Positions 19,498 to 28,998 of a stretch of DNA of 64,000 bases are shown piece by piece. Origin of the DNA: Brevundimonas subvibrioides. GTDB taxonomy: Bacteria; Pseudomonadota; Alphaproteobacteria; Caulobacterales; Caulobacteraceae. Both the position numbers and the translations under genes were made by a program. The stretch is taken from contig NZ_NCEQ01000002.1 in the NCBI RefSeq assembly GCF_002280785.1, positions 124,001-188,000 on the forward strand. The letters are read 5' to 3'. Below the pieces are notes generated by a model. It searched no databases and was not told the DNA's origin. It saw only the letters and a list, made by a program, of their open reading frames with translations. How positions within the stretch are numbered: the first letter of the stretch is position 1; each line of letters begins with the position of its first letter.

Positions 19498-19524
19498 TTC
19501 CTTCTCCCGCAAGGGGAGGAGGGA
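19498..19524. terminator. possible bidirectional terminator between convergent genes
   Basis: Imperfect hairpin TTCCTTCTCCC - GCAA - GGGGAGGAGGGAA, with G-T pairs, placed between the cysS and ABC ATPase stops. The sequence also resembles a piece of the larger intergenic repeat at 20691. Confidence 0.45.
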
Positions 19525-19525
19525 A

Positions 19526-20614
<1,089 letters not shown>

Positions 20615-20690
20615 CGTGTGTCCTGTCCCGGGGTCGTTCTTTCAGGGACTGTAAGCGGTTACGCGGAGGCGGAGAAGGAGTTTCCTCCTT

Positions 20691-20841
20691 CTCCCTCCCA
20701 CTTGGGGGAGGGTGGTCGGAGCGTAGCGGAGACCGGGTGGGGGCGGCCGCGCGATCCGGATCCAGACGAGAAAAGGCGACCCGTCACCGAGCCGCCCCCA
20801 CCCCGTCGCTGCGCGACGACCCTCCCCCGAGGGGGAGGGAG
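20691..20841. repeat. paired inverted intergenic repeat (Caulobacterales-type GC-rich palindromic element)
   Basis: Two arms of about 50-57 bases face each other (20691-20747 and 20791-20841), separated by about 43 bases. Each arm reads CTCCCTCC..GGGGGAGGGT, then a small palindrome (GTCGCGCAGCGAC in one arm, GTCGGAGCGTAGCGGAGAC in the other), then GGGTGGGGGCGGC. The arms are near complements. Such elements are common between genes in this bacterial group. Between the helicase stop and the ATPase start, it could also end transcription. Confidence 0.75.
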
Positions 20842-20846
20842 ATACT

Positions 20847-22991
20847 CTAGCCGTTCGGCTTCTTCTTGCCCTTGAAGGGCTTCTTCTCGCCGGCCGGCTT
20901 GCCGTGCGCGTCCCTGGCGGCCCAGGGACGGTCGCCGCCCTTGGGCTTGCCCTTCCACGGCTTGTCGCCGGGCGCGGCCGGAGCGGCGTCGGAGGCGGGC
21001 GCCCAGGCAGTCTTGGGACGGTCGGCGTGAGGTTTCTTCACCCACGGCTTCTTGCCCTCGGGCGTCGGTGCATCGGACGTGCGCTTGACCCATTTGGGCC
21101 GTTCACCGTCGGCGGCGGCGGCCGGAGCCGTCTCACGCTTGACCCAGGGCTTCTTCTCGCCGGCCGGCTTGTCCTCGCGCGGCTTCCAGGCGGGCTTGTC
21201 GCCATCCTCGCGGGGCTTCCAGGCCGGCTTGTCCGCACGCGGGGCGCGATCGCCGCCCTCGGTCTTGTTGGCCCAGGGTTTCCGCTCCGGACGATCACCA
21301 CCATCGCCGGCGGGCTTCTTGTCCCAGCGGCTGGCGGGGCGTTCCTTCGGACCCGGAGCCACGGCGTCGTTGACGGTCACGCCGTCCTCGGTCCCGGCCG
21401 CGATGGCGGCGCGGAACCTGGCTTCGGCCGCCGTGGTGATCTCGAACTTGGTCTCGCGGTCGAAGATCTTGATCGAGCCGATGTCGCCCTTGGTCACGTG
21501 GCCGAGGCGGCACAGGGTCGGCAACAGCCATTTCGGATCGGCGTTCTTGTCGCGACCGATGTTGATGCGGAACCAGACCATGTCGCCGCCGCGGGCGAAG
21601 TCGCGCAGGGGACCATCAGCCTGGCCGCGATCATTCACGCCGCTGACCTGGGCGCGCTTCATGCGCTCGTCGTCATAGACCTCTTCCGGGGCCGGCAGCT
21701 TCTGGCGATAGAGGCGGATCAGAGAGGCCGCGACCTGTTCGGGCGTGGTGCGCTCGAGCAGCAGACGACCCAGCTCCAGGGCCTCCTCGTCCTCGACCGG
21801 CGCGGTCAGGGCGGGATCGGCCAGCAGGCGTTCGCGATCCTTCTCCATGATCATCTCGGCGCTCGGAGGCCCCGACCACTCGGCGACGATCGAGGCCGAT
21901 TGCAGCATCAGCTCGACCTTGCGACGGCGCGTATAGGAGACCAGCAGGACGGAAACGCCCTTCTTGCCCGCGCGGCCTGTCCGGCCCGAACGGTGCAGCA
22001 GGCCGGCCTTGTTGACCGGGATCTCGGCGTGGATGACCAGGCCCAGGTCGGGCAGGTCCAGACCGCGCGCGGCGACGTCGGTGGCGACGCAGACGCGGGC
22101 GTGGCCGTCACGCAGGGCCTGCAGGGCTTCGGAGCGCTGGCTCTGGGTCAGTTCGCCCGACAGGCCGACGACGGAGAAGCCGCGTTCGCGCAGCGACGAG
22201 GTCAGATGCTTCACCCGCTCGCGGGTGTTGGCGAACACCAGGGCGCCGGGGGCCTCGAAATAGCGCAGCACATTGACGACGCCGAGTTCGATCTCGTTGG
22301 GCGCGACGCGGATGGCCTTGTACTCGATGTCGGCGTGCGACGTGTTGCCGGCGACCGTGTCGATGCGGACCGCGTCGCGCTGATAGGTCTTGGCCAGCTG
22401 GACGATGTCGCGGGCCAGGGTGGCCGAGAACAGCAGGGTCCGGCGCTCGGGCGGGGCGGCGTCGAGAATAAAGGTCAGGTCTTCCTGGAAGCCCATGTCC
22501 AGCATCTCGTCGGCCTCATCGAGCACGACGGCGCGGGCTTCCGACAGGTCGAGGGCGCCACGTTCCAGGTGGTCGCGCAAACGACCGGGCGTGCCGACGA
22601 CGATGTGAGCGCCGCGCTCCAGCGCCCGACGCTCGACCTTGGGGTCCATGCCGCCGACGCAGGAGACGATGCGCGCCCCGGTCTGGGCATACAGCCACTG
22701 CAGTTCGTTGGAGACCTGCTGGGCCAGTTCGCGGGTCGGGGCGATGACGAGGGCCAGCGGATTGCCGAAGTCGGTGAACTTCTCGGCGTCGCCGAGCAGG
22801 GTGGGGGCCAGGGCCAGGCCGAAGGCCACGGTCTTGCCCGAGCCGGTCTGGGCCGAGACCAGCAGATCGCGTCCGGTGCCGTCTTCGGCCTGGGACGCCT
22901 CCAGCACGGCGGATTGCACCGGGGTCGGCTCGGCATAGCCGCGTTCGGACAGGGCGCGGTCGAGCGCAGGATGACTGGCGGGGAAGGGCAT
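20847..22991 (-). CDS. DEAD-box RNA helicase with DbpA-like RNA-binding domain and basic repetitive tail
   Basis: 714 residues. The helicase core (about 1-370) has SAQTGSGKT, APTRELAQQ, VLDEADEMLDMGF, LFSAT and HRSGRTGRAG. A DbpA-type RNA-binding domain follows around residues 470-540 (RINIGRDKNADPKWLLPTLC, GHVTKGDIGSIKIFDRETKF). The last approximately 170 residues are Lys/Pro/Trp-rich with repeats such as KPAWKPREDGD and KKPWVK, typical of flexible RNA-binding tails. Probably acts in ribosome assembly or cold-stress RNA remodelling, as CsdA/DbpA relatives do. Confidence 0.92.
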   Translation of the reverse strand: MPFPASHPALDRALSERGYAEPTPVQSAVLEASQAEDGTGRDLLVSAQTGSGKTVAFGLALAPTLLGDAEKFTDFGNPLALVIAPTRELAQQVSNELQWLYAQTGARIVSCVGGMDPKVERRALERGAHIVVGTPGRLRDHLERGALDLSEARAVVLDEADEMLDMGFQEDLTFILDAAPPERRTLLFSATLARDIVQLAKTYQRDAVRIDTVAGNTSHADIEYKAIRVAPNEIELGVVNVLRYFEAPGALVFANTRERVKHLTSSLRERGFSVVGLSGELTQSQRSEALQALRDGHARVCVATDVAARGLDLPDLGLVIHAEIPVNKAGLLHRSGRTGRAGKKGVSVLLVSYTRRRKVELMLQSASIVAEWSGPPSAEMIMEKDRERLLADPALTAPVEDEEALELGRLLLERTTPEQVAASLIRLYRQKLPAPEEVYDDERMKRAQVSGVNDRGQADGPLRDFARGGDMVWFRINIGRDKNADPKWLLPTLCRLGHVTKGDIGSIKIFDRETKFEITTAAEARFRAAIAAGTEDGVTVNDAVAPGPKERPASRWDKKPAGDGGDRPERKPWANKTEGGDRAPRADKPAWKPREDGDKPAWKPREDKPAGEKKPWVKRETAPAAAADGERPKWVKRTSDAPTPEGKKPWVKKPHADRPKTAWAPASDAAPAAPGDKPWKGKPKGGDRPWAARDAHGKPAGEKKPFKGKKKPNG

Positions 22992-23224
22992 GGCGGTTCC
23001 GTAGGGCGCCGGGCCTGAATTGGCGAGCGGCGCGGGGCGTTCGTAGGCAGCGAGAAATCAAGCAGGGGCGAGATTTCGCGGGGCAGGGCCTTTGGTCCCC
23101 GATCAAGGCCGAATGAGGGTGATGCGGCGAGATCGTGTCGGAATCTGACCCTCGTTCCGCGAGCCAGTGACACCGGGGCCGACAGGGGGCAATGTCCGGC
23201 GGTCTTTCGGGGGTTAGAATCGTC

Positions 23225-25609
23225 ATGCGCAACGTCCTGTTTTCCACGGCCCTTTCGCTGTCGCTGGCGGCTGCGCCGCTGCTGACGGGGCCGGCGATCG
23301 CCCAGCAGCGACTCCAGCCGGGCGGATCGGTCCAGGGCGACCTGTCGCGCGGCGACGACCAGCTCGATTCCGGCGAGTTCGTCGATGTCTACGAGGTTCA
23401 GGGCCGGGCGGGTCAGCCGCTGTCGGTGGTCATGCGCTCCGACGATTTCGACGCCTATCTGATGGTCCGCGGCCCGGGCGACTTCGAGGAAGACAACGAC
23501 GACTCGGGCGACGACGGCACCAATGCGGGCCTCGACCTGCGCCTGCCCGCCGACGGGACCTATCGCATCACGGCCACGAGCTATGAGCCGGGCGAAAGCG
23601 GCCGCTACACCCTGTCGATGAGCGGGGCTGGCGCGGGCGCGCGCGCCCAGGCGAGCGGCGGCGGTCGAGGCCCCCAGAACGCGGGCGGCGGCATGCTGCA
23701 GCCCGGCCGTGGCGCATCAGGCGCCCTCGCCCAGGGTGACCGCAGGCTGGAAGCCGGGGAGTTCGCAGACGACTGGGAACTGCAGGTCCGGCGTGGCGAG
23801 ACCTATACCGTCAGTCTCGATGCCGGCGATTTCGACGCCTATCTGATGGTGCGCGGACCGGGCGGCCTCAGCGAGGACAATGACGACGATCCGGGCCAGC
23901 GCGGCGGCCGCAACAGCCGCCTGACCTTCACCGCCGTCGCCGACGGCACGGTGGAGATTTCGGCGACCAGCTTCGGCCCCGACGAGACGGGTCGCTACCA
24001 GATCCTGGCCGAACAGGGCGGACGCGCGCCCTATGCCGGGGGCGGCCGTCAGCCGCAGCCGACCTATCAACCGCCGTCGCGTCAGGCGGACGGCGTGATC
24101 CAGCTGGGCCAGACGATCAACGGGAACCTCGGGCAGGGCGATCGCCAGCTGAACAGCGGCGAATACATCAACACCTACACCCTGCGCGGCCGTCGTGGTC
24201 AGCAACTGGACCTGCGCCTGTCGTCCCAGGCCTTCGACCCGTACATCGCCATCGAGGGACCGGGCCTGTCGGAGTTCAACGACGACGATCCGGACGCCGA
24301 CGGCAGCCGCGACAGCCGCCTGTTCGTGACCCTGCCGCAGGACGGCGACTACCAGATCACGGCGACCAGCTACGAAGCCGGCGAACAGGGCTCTTATCGT
24401 CTGGCGGCCCTTCCGGCCGACGGCCGCGCGTCGCAGGGGCGTCCGCGTCAGGACTCCTACGTCGACGATCGCGGCCAGCGCCAGGACGTCGAGGGCGGTT
24501 CGATCTCGATCGGCGACACTGTCGGGGGTGCGCTGCAATCGGGCGACGAGCAGCTCGACAGCGGCGAATACGTCGACACTTTCACCTTCACCGGCCGACG
24601 CGGCCAGCGGGTGGCGGCGGAGCTGACCTCCTCGGCGTTCGACGCCTACATCATCCTGACCACGCCCTCGGGCGAACAGCTGGACAACGATGACGGCGAG
24701 GACGGCACCGACAGCCGTCTGGACACGGTCATCCAGGAAGACGGCGAGTATCAGGTGATGGTCACCTCCTACGCCGCCGGCGAGACCGGGTCGTACCGGT
24801 TCTCGGTTGTCCCGAGCCAGGGATCGCCGCGCCAGGCGTCGGTCCAGGGCGGTCCGCGCGTGTTCGCCATCATGGTCGGTGTTTCGGACTACGGCGATGT
24901 CGCCAACGATCTTCCGTACACTGATGAAGACGCCGAAAAGCTCGCCGAGACCCTGCAACGCGGCGGCGTTCTGAACCCGTCCAGCGTCGTCCTGACCAAT
25001 GCCGAGGCCACCGTCGGCGGCGTGCGTCGCGCCTTCCAGGAAGTCTCGCGTCAGGCCGGACCGGACGACATGTTCCTGTTCTTCTTCTCCGGCCACGGCA
25101 GCCAGGAAGACACCCAGGCCAGCGCGGTGGAGCCGGACGGACGCACCGAGTCCATCGTCCTGCGCGACGGCGAGATCACCGACCAGGAAATGGCCCGGCT
25201 GTTCGGCGGGCTGAATACCCGCCTGTCGCTGCTGGTGCTCGACAGCTGCTTCTCCGGCGGCTTCGCCCGCAACGTGGTCGACCGCCCGGGCGTCATGGGC
25301 CTGTTCTCGTCCGAGGAGGACCTGACCAGCGCGGTGGCCGACAAGTTCGAGGCCGGCGGCTATCTGTCCCACTTCCTGCGCGCCGGTCTGGCGGGGGCGG
25401 GCGACGGCGACGGCGACGGCGCCGTGACGGCGGGCGAACTGGCCACCTATCTGCGCCGCCAGTTCGTCGCCGAGGTCGATAACGTCGAGGCCGAGACCAT
25501 GGAAGGCCAGCGCAACTACCAGAATCTGGTCATCGACCGGGGCGGGGTGCAGGTGGACGACGTCGTCCTGCGCCTGGCCTCCAGCGGCTATAACTCTGGT
25601 TCGCACTGA
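23225..25609 (+). CDS. secreted caspase-like (C14) protein with four PPC-like repeats and an EF-hand
   Basis: 794 residues from ATG 23225, which begins a signal peptide (MRNVLFSTALSLSLAAAPLL, cleavage near AIAQQ). Four beta-rich repeats follow at about 28-140, 160-265, 290-395 and 430-535. Each has the pattern LxSGEFxDxYxxxGRxGQ, FDAYLxVRGP, acidic DNDD and YxITATSYEPGExGxY, as in bacterial pre-peptidase C-terminal domains. A caspase-type domain starts near 545 (RVFAIMVGVSDYGDV). The catalytic pair is His624 in FFSGHGSQ and Cys675 in LDSCFSGG. DGDGDGAVTAGEL at 727-739 is a complete EF-hand loop. Inference: a Ca-responsive, exported orthocaspase. Its substrate is unknown. A small lipoprotein gene follows. 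Confidence 0.88.
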   Translation: MRNVLFSTALSLSLAAAPLLTGPAIAQQRLQPGGSVQGDLSRGDDQLDSGEFVDVYEVQGRAGQPLSVVMRSDDFDAYLMVRGPGDFEEDNDDSGDDGTNAGLDLRLPADGTYRITATSYEPGESGRYTLSMSGAGAGARAQASGGGRGPQNAGGGMLQPGRGASGALAQGDRRLEAGEFADDWELQVRRGETYTVSLDAGDFDAYLMVRGPGGLSEDNDDDPGQRGGRNSRLTFTAVADGTVEISATSFGPDETGRYQILAEQGGRAPYAGGGRQPQPTYQPPSRQADGVIQLGQTINGNLGQGDRQLNSGEYINTYTLRGRRGQQLDLRLSSQAFDPYIAIEGPGLSEFNDDDPDADGSRDSRLFVTLPQDGDYQITATSYEAGEQGSYRLAALPADGRASQGRPRQDSYVDDRGQRQDVEGGSISIGDTVGGALQSGDEQLDSGEYVDTFTFTGRRGQRVAAELTSSAFDAYIILTTPSGEQLDNDDGEDGTDSRLDTVIQEDGEYQVMVTSYAAGETGSYRFSVVPSQGSPRQASVQGGPRVFAIMVGVSDYGDVANDLPYTDEDAEKLAETLQRGGVLNPSSVVLTNAEATVGGVRRAFQEVSRQAGPDDMFLFFFSGHGSQEDTQASAVEPDGRTESIVLRDGEITDQEMARLFGGLNTRLSLLVLDSCFSGGFARNVVDRPGVMGLFSSEEDLTSAVADKFEAGGYLSHFLRAGLAGAGDGDGDGAVTAGELATYLRRQFVAEVDNVEAETMEGQRNYQNLVIDRGGVQVDDVVLRLASSGYNSGSH

Positions 25610-25640
25610 GCCTGTCCCGATTTCAGTAGGAGTAAAGCCG

Positions 25641-26024
25641 ATGACCATCCTTCGCGCCGCCGCCGTGGCTGCCGCCGTTCTCGCCCTCGGCGCCTGCCAG
25701 CAGCAGGCGGCCAGGGCCCCGGCCGTCCCCGCGACCCCGGTCGCCGAGGTGGTCAGCGGCGCGACCGGCGCCGATCAGGCGGTCGCCTGCATGGCCTATC
25801 TGGCCCTGAAACAGGGGGCGCTGGAGGCCCTGACGCCCCCCGGCGACGTCACCGCCGTCCGCGCCGCGATGAACGACTGGGAAGGCCTGGCGCTGACCTC
25901 GATGACCCAGGACGAGGTGACCCAGTATTTCGCCAGCTCCTTCGCTGTCGAGGACGACGCCTCACCCGGCAAGATCGAGGTCACCTCGGCCTGGTGCCTG
26001 GCGAACAAGCCCGCCGCCTCCTGA
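25641..26024 (+). CDS. putative lipoprotein, unknown
   Basis: 127 residues with signal MTILRAAAVAAAVLALGAC, lipobox Cys19, preceded by AGGAG. An Ala/Pro linker leads to a compact domain with two Cys (AVACMAYLALKQG and SAWCLANKPAAS). It starts 31 bases after the caspase-like gene on the same strand and is probably co-transcribed, so it may be a partner or inhibitor of that protein; this is inference from position. No family recognised. Confidence 0.72.
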   Translation: MTILRAAAVAAAVLALGACQQQAARAPAVPATPVAEVVSGATGADQAVACMAYLALKQGALEALTPPGDVTAVRAAMNDWEGLALTSMTQDEVTQYFASSFAVEDDASPGKIEVTSAWCLANKPAAS

Positions 26025-26070
26025 TAGATGGGCCTCGCCTCGCGGGGCTCGTCTGGTGCATGAGGGGCGC

Positions 26071-27615
26071 ATGAGCGCGACACCAGGTGACAGCCAGGGC
26101 CACTACGCGGAGCTGGAATACACTGCCGGCTACTACCACGAGCTGGGGCCGGCCCATCTGCGGTTCTGTGGCCTGATCGCGGGGGTCGATGTCGCCGTTC
26201 CAGAGGCGCCCACCTACCTTGAACTGGGCATGGGGCAGGGGGTGTCTCTGGCGGTTCACGCCGCCGCCAACCTCGGCGACTATTGGGGCGTCGACATCAA
26301 TCCGGCCCATGTCGAGAACGCCCGCGAGCTGGCGGCCTCGTTCGACGGCGCCCTGCAGCTGGACGCCCGGAGCTTTGAGGCCTTCGCGACCCGGGACGAC
26401 CTGCCGCTGTTCGACATCATAACCCTGCACGGAGTCTGGAGCTGGGTTTCGGACGCCAGCCGGCGGGTCATCGTCGACCTGATCCGGGACCGGCTGAAGC
26501 CCGGAGGCGTCGTCTATTTGAGCTACAACTGCCAGCCGGGCTGGGCGTCGCGGTCGCCGGTGCGCCACCTGCTGAAACTGGGCCATGCCGCGCGACCGGG
26601 CGGCGACGCCGAAGCCCGGATCGAAGCGGCGCTGGAGTTCATGGAGGATGTCGCCGCCGCCGACGGCCGCTTCTTCGCCGAGAACCGCCCCGCCGCCAGC
26701 CATGCCGCGTCCCTGCGCAAGGTCGGCGCCCAGTATATCGGCCACGAGTATCTGAACGCCGACTGGCACGTCCCGTATTTCTCGGAGGTGGCCCAGGCCC
26801 TGGCGGAGGCGGACCTCGGCTTCGTCACCTCCGCCCGCCTGCTGGACCGGGTCAACGCCATCCATCTCGCGCCCGCCGGCGTCGCCCTGCTGGACCGGCA
26901 GAAGGATACGGTCCTGCGCGAGTCCGTCCGCGACTTCCTGGTCAACCAGCAGTTCCGCCCCGATGTCTTCGCGAAGGCCGCACGCACGCTGTCGCCCTCC
27001 GAACAGGCGGCGCGCCTCGACGCCCAGGCCTTCGTTCTTGTCTGCGGGCTCGACGAGATCGACTTCCAGCTGACCGGCGCCCAGGGCGAGGTCGTTCTGT
27101 CCGAGGTGATCTACGGCCCCCTGGCCGTCGCCCTGGCGGACGAGGACTTCCGCCCGAAGACGACGACCGGGCTGATGGCCGCGCCCGGCGTCTCCACCCT
27201 CCGGCGCAGCGATGTGGTCGCCGCCCTGATCAACCTCGTGGGCATGGGCGTGCTCAGGCCGGCGCAGGCCTTCACGCCCGAAATCCGCGCGCGATGCGAC
27301 TCCTGCAATCGCCTCGTCCTCGACCGCGCGCTGACCGGACCGCACCTGAAACATATGGCCTCGCCCGTGACCGGCGGCGGCATCCTGACGCCCCGGTCGG
27401 CTCAACTGTTCCTGCGCGCCTGGCTCGCCGGCGCCCGCACGACGGACGAGATCGCCCTCTCGGTCTGGCAGGTGTTCGAGACCACGAACGAACGGGCCGT
27501 GCGCAACGGCCACGAGGCGGCTGACCGCGAGGACAATCTGGCCGCACTCGCCGAGATGGCGCGCCGCTTCCTCGACCAGACCGTGCCCCTCTATCGGGCG
27601 CTGGCGATCCTGTAG
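26071..27615 (+). CDS. class I SAM-dependent methyltransferase with regulatory domain
   Basis: 514 residues. An N-terminal Rossmann methyltransferase: YLELGMGQGVSLAVHAAAN is motif I, VDINPAHVENARELA motif II, and LFDIITLHGVWSWVSDAS motif IV. A second, all-helical region from about 230 onward matches the methyltransferase regulatory domain found in bacterial proteins of unknown target. ATG 26071, with GAGGGG upstream, is preferred over GTG 26056. The stop lies four bases from the stop of the convergent Asp/Asn hydroxylase gene. Substrate unknown. Confidence 0.83.
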   Translation: MSATPGDSQGHYAELEYTAGYYHELGPAHLRFCGLIAGVDVAVPEAPTYLELGMGQGVSLAVHAAANLGDYWGVDINPAHVENARELAASFDGALQLDARSFEAFATRDDLPLFDIITLHGVWSWVSDASRRVIVDLIRDRLKPGGVVYLSYNCQPGWASRSPVRHLLKLGHAARPGGDAEARIEAALEFMEDVAAADGRFFAENRPAASHAASLRKVGAQYIGHEYLNADWHVPYFSEVAQALAEADLGFVTSARLLDRVNAIHLAPAGVALLDRQKDTVLRESVRDFLVNQQFRPDVFAKAARTLSPSEQAARLDAQAFVLVCGLDEIDFQLTGAQGEVVLSEVIYGPLAVALADEDFRPKTTTGLMAAPGVSTLRRSDVVAALINLVGMGVLRPAQAFTPEIRARCDSCNRLVLDRALTGPHLKHMASPVTGGGILTPRSAQLFLRAWLAGARTTDEIALSVWQVFETTNERAVRNGHEAADREDNLAALAEMARRFLDQTVPLYRALAIL

Positions 27616-27619
27616 CCGA

Positions 27620-28792
27620 TCAGTCCCACGACCCCGTCGGCGGCGCATAGGCGTCCATCGACTGCAGCAGGGTCGAGATCAGCCGCCGTTCCTCCTCGTC
27701 CAGCTCGGGGCGCCAGACGTCGAAGATCAGGACGATCCGCGTGCTGTCGCTGCGGTTCCAGGCCTCGTGTTCGATCGAGTCGTTGAACATCCAGGCCTTG
27801 CCTTTTTCCCAGGTGCGGGTCTGGTTGCCGACGCGGAACACACAGTTCGGCGGGACGATCAGCGGCAGGTGGCACAGCAGCCGGGTATTGACCACGCCGG
27901 TGTGAGGCGTGATGTGCGCGCCGGGTTTCAGCTGCGAAAAATTGATCAGCGGCGAGCGGCCGTTCACGTGGCACAGCGGGGCTGCGTTCATCACCGCCAT
28001 CGTATCGCGGAAGCGGGCGACGTTCTCCGTCTCCCGGCCATCCTTCCACAGGTAGTAGGAACTCCAGTCCATGTTGTCGGTCAGTTTCGACGGCGCACGA
28101 ATTATCATGTCATCCTTGGACTGGACGTAGGGCTCGAAGGCCTTGTCCTCGTCGATGACGTTCATGACTTCCGCAGCGACGGCATCCGTGGCGTCCTCGA
28201 CCGCGTCCATCCAGGGCGTCGCCTCGCGGGGATAGAACTCCACGTCCGGGAGACCCGGATAATAGAGAAAGCGTGGTTGCTGGACGTACAGCTTGCGGCG
28301 GCCGGTCAGGACCTCGAGGGCGTGGGTGAACCGCTCCGGCGCCTTGCCCTCGCGATAGCCGGCATCGGCCAGTTCGGAGCGCACGAAGCCCTCCAGATCG
28401 GTCTTCAACTGTTCCCGTCGCGCCCTCGTTCGGGCCACGCCCGCGACGAGGTCCGGAGCCAGGGAGGGATGGCCGGCGGCGGCCGCCTCGACCAGCCCGA
28501 AATGCGCATTGGCCTCCCTGCGCTCGCCCTTGGCCGCCAGGGCCTCGGCCTTGACCAGCAGGGCTCGCAGCTGGCGCGGATCAAGCTGTAAGGCGCGGTT
28601 CGCCGCGTCCAGCGCCGCATCCGTCTCGTGCAGATTCCAGAGGGCGGTGGCGAGCAGGGCGTGGGCGCCGGCATCGGCCCGACCCGTGGCCGTGGCCTCT
28701 TCCAGCCGCGCCCGGGCGGAGCGCCAGTCGCCGGCGCGGAACGCCGCCATCGCGGCCTCGAGAATGGGACGGTCGGAAGGAAGCCACTGCAT
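27620..28792 (-). CDS. aspartyl/asparaginyl beta-hydroxylase domain protein with N-terminal TPR
   Basis: 390 residues. Residues 1-110 form TPR-like helices (AMAAFRAGDWRSARARLEEA, TALWNLHETDAALDAANRAL). The C-terminal domain is a 2-oxoglutarate/Fe(II) AspH fold: the iron His residues appear in GAHITPHTGVVNTRLLCHL and DSIEHEAWN, and the 2-oxoglutarate Arg in SDSTRIVLIFDVWRPEL. It may hydroxylate Asp or Asn side chains of a protein target. Convergent with the methyltransferase gene. Confidence 0.87.
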   Translation of the reverse strand: MQWLPSDRPILEAAMAAFRAGDWRSARARLEEATATGRADAGAHALLATALWNLHETDAALDAANRALQLDPRQLRALLVKAEALAAKGERREANAHFGLVEAAAAGHPSLAPDLVAGVARTRARREQLKTDLEGFVRSELADAGYREGKAPERFTHALEVLTGRRKLYVQQPRFLYYPGLPDVEFYPREATPWMDAVEDATDAVAAEVMNVIDEDKAFEPYVQSKDDMIIRAPSKLTDNMDWSSYYLWKDGRETENVARFRDTMAVMNAAPLCHVNGRSPLINFSQLKPGAHITPHTGVVNTRLLCHLPLIVPPNCVFRVGNQTRTWEKGKAWMFNDSIEHEAWNRSDSTRIVLIFDVWRPELDEEERRLISTLLQSMDAYAPPTGSWD

Positions 28793-28998
28793 GGCGCGTT
28801 CCTAGCGCGCGTCCGCCTTCGCCTCAATCACCGTCAGACGCAGCGCGGGATCGGACCCGGCTGCGGCGTCCGGTGGGCAGGTTGCCGAGGCCTCGTGTAC
28901 AGAGATGCGCCCCTACGATCCGGTCGTCAGGCGTTCCTCGCGGCCCCTGGCGTCCGGCGTCACGGTCTTGACCGTCGTCAGGTGCCCGCAGCGGTCGC

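Noticed and set aside
20904-23018. Open frame of 704 codons opposite the DEAD-box helicase
   Set aside because: Antisense shadow in a GC-rich gene; no domains, and the minus strand shows all helicase motifs.
23717-25648. Open frame of 643 codons opposite the caspase-like gene
   Set aside because: Antisense shadow. The plus strand has a signal peptide, repeats and the catalytic pair.
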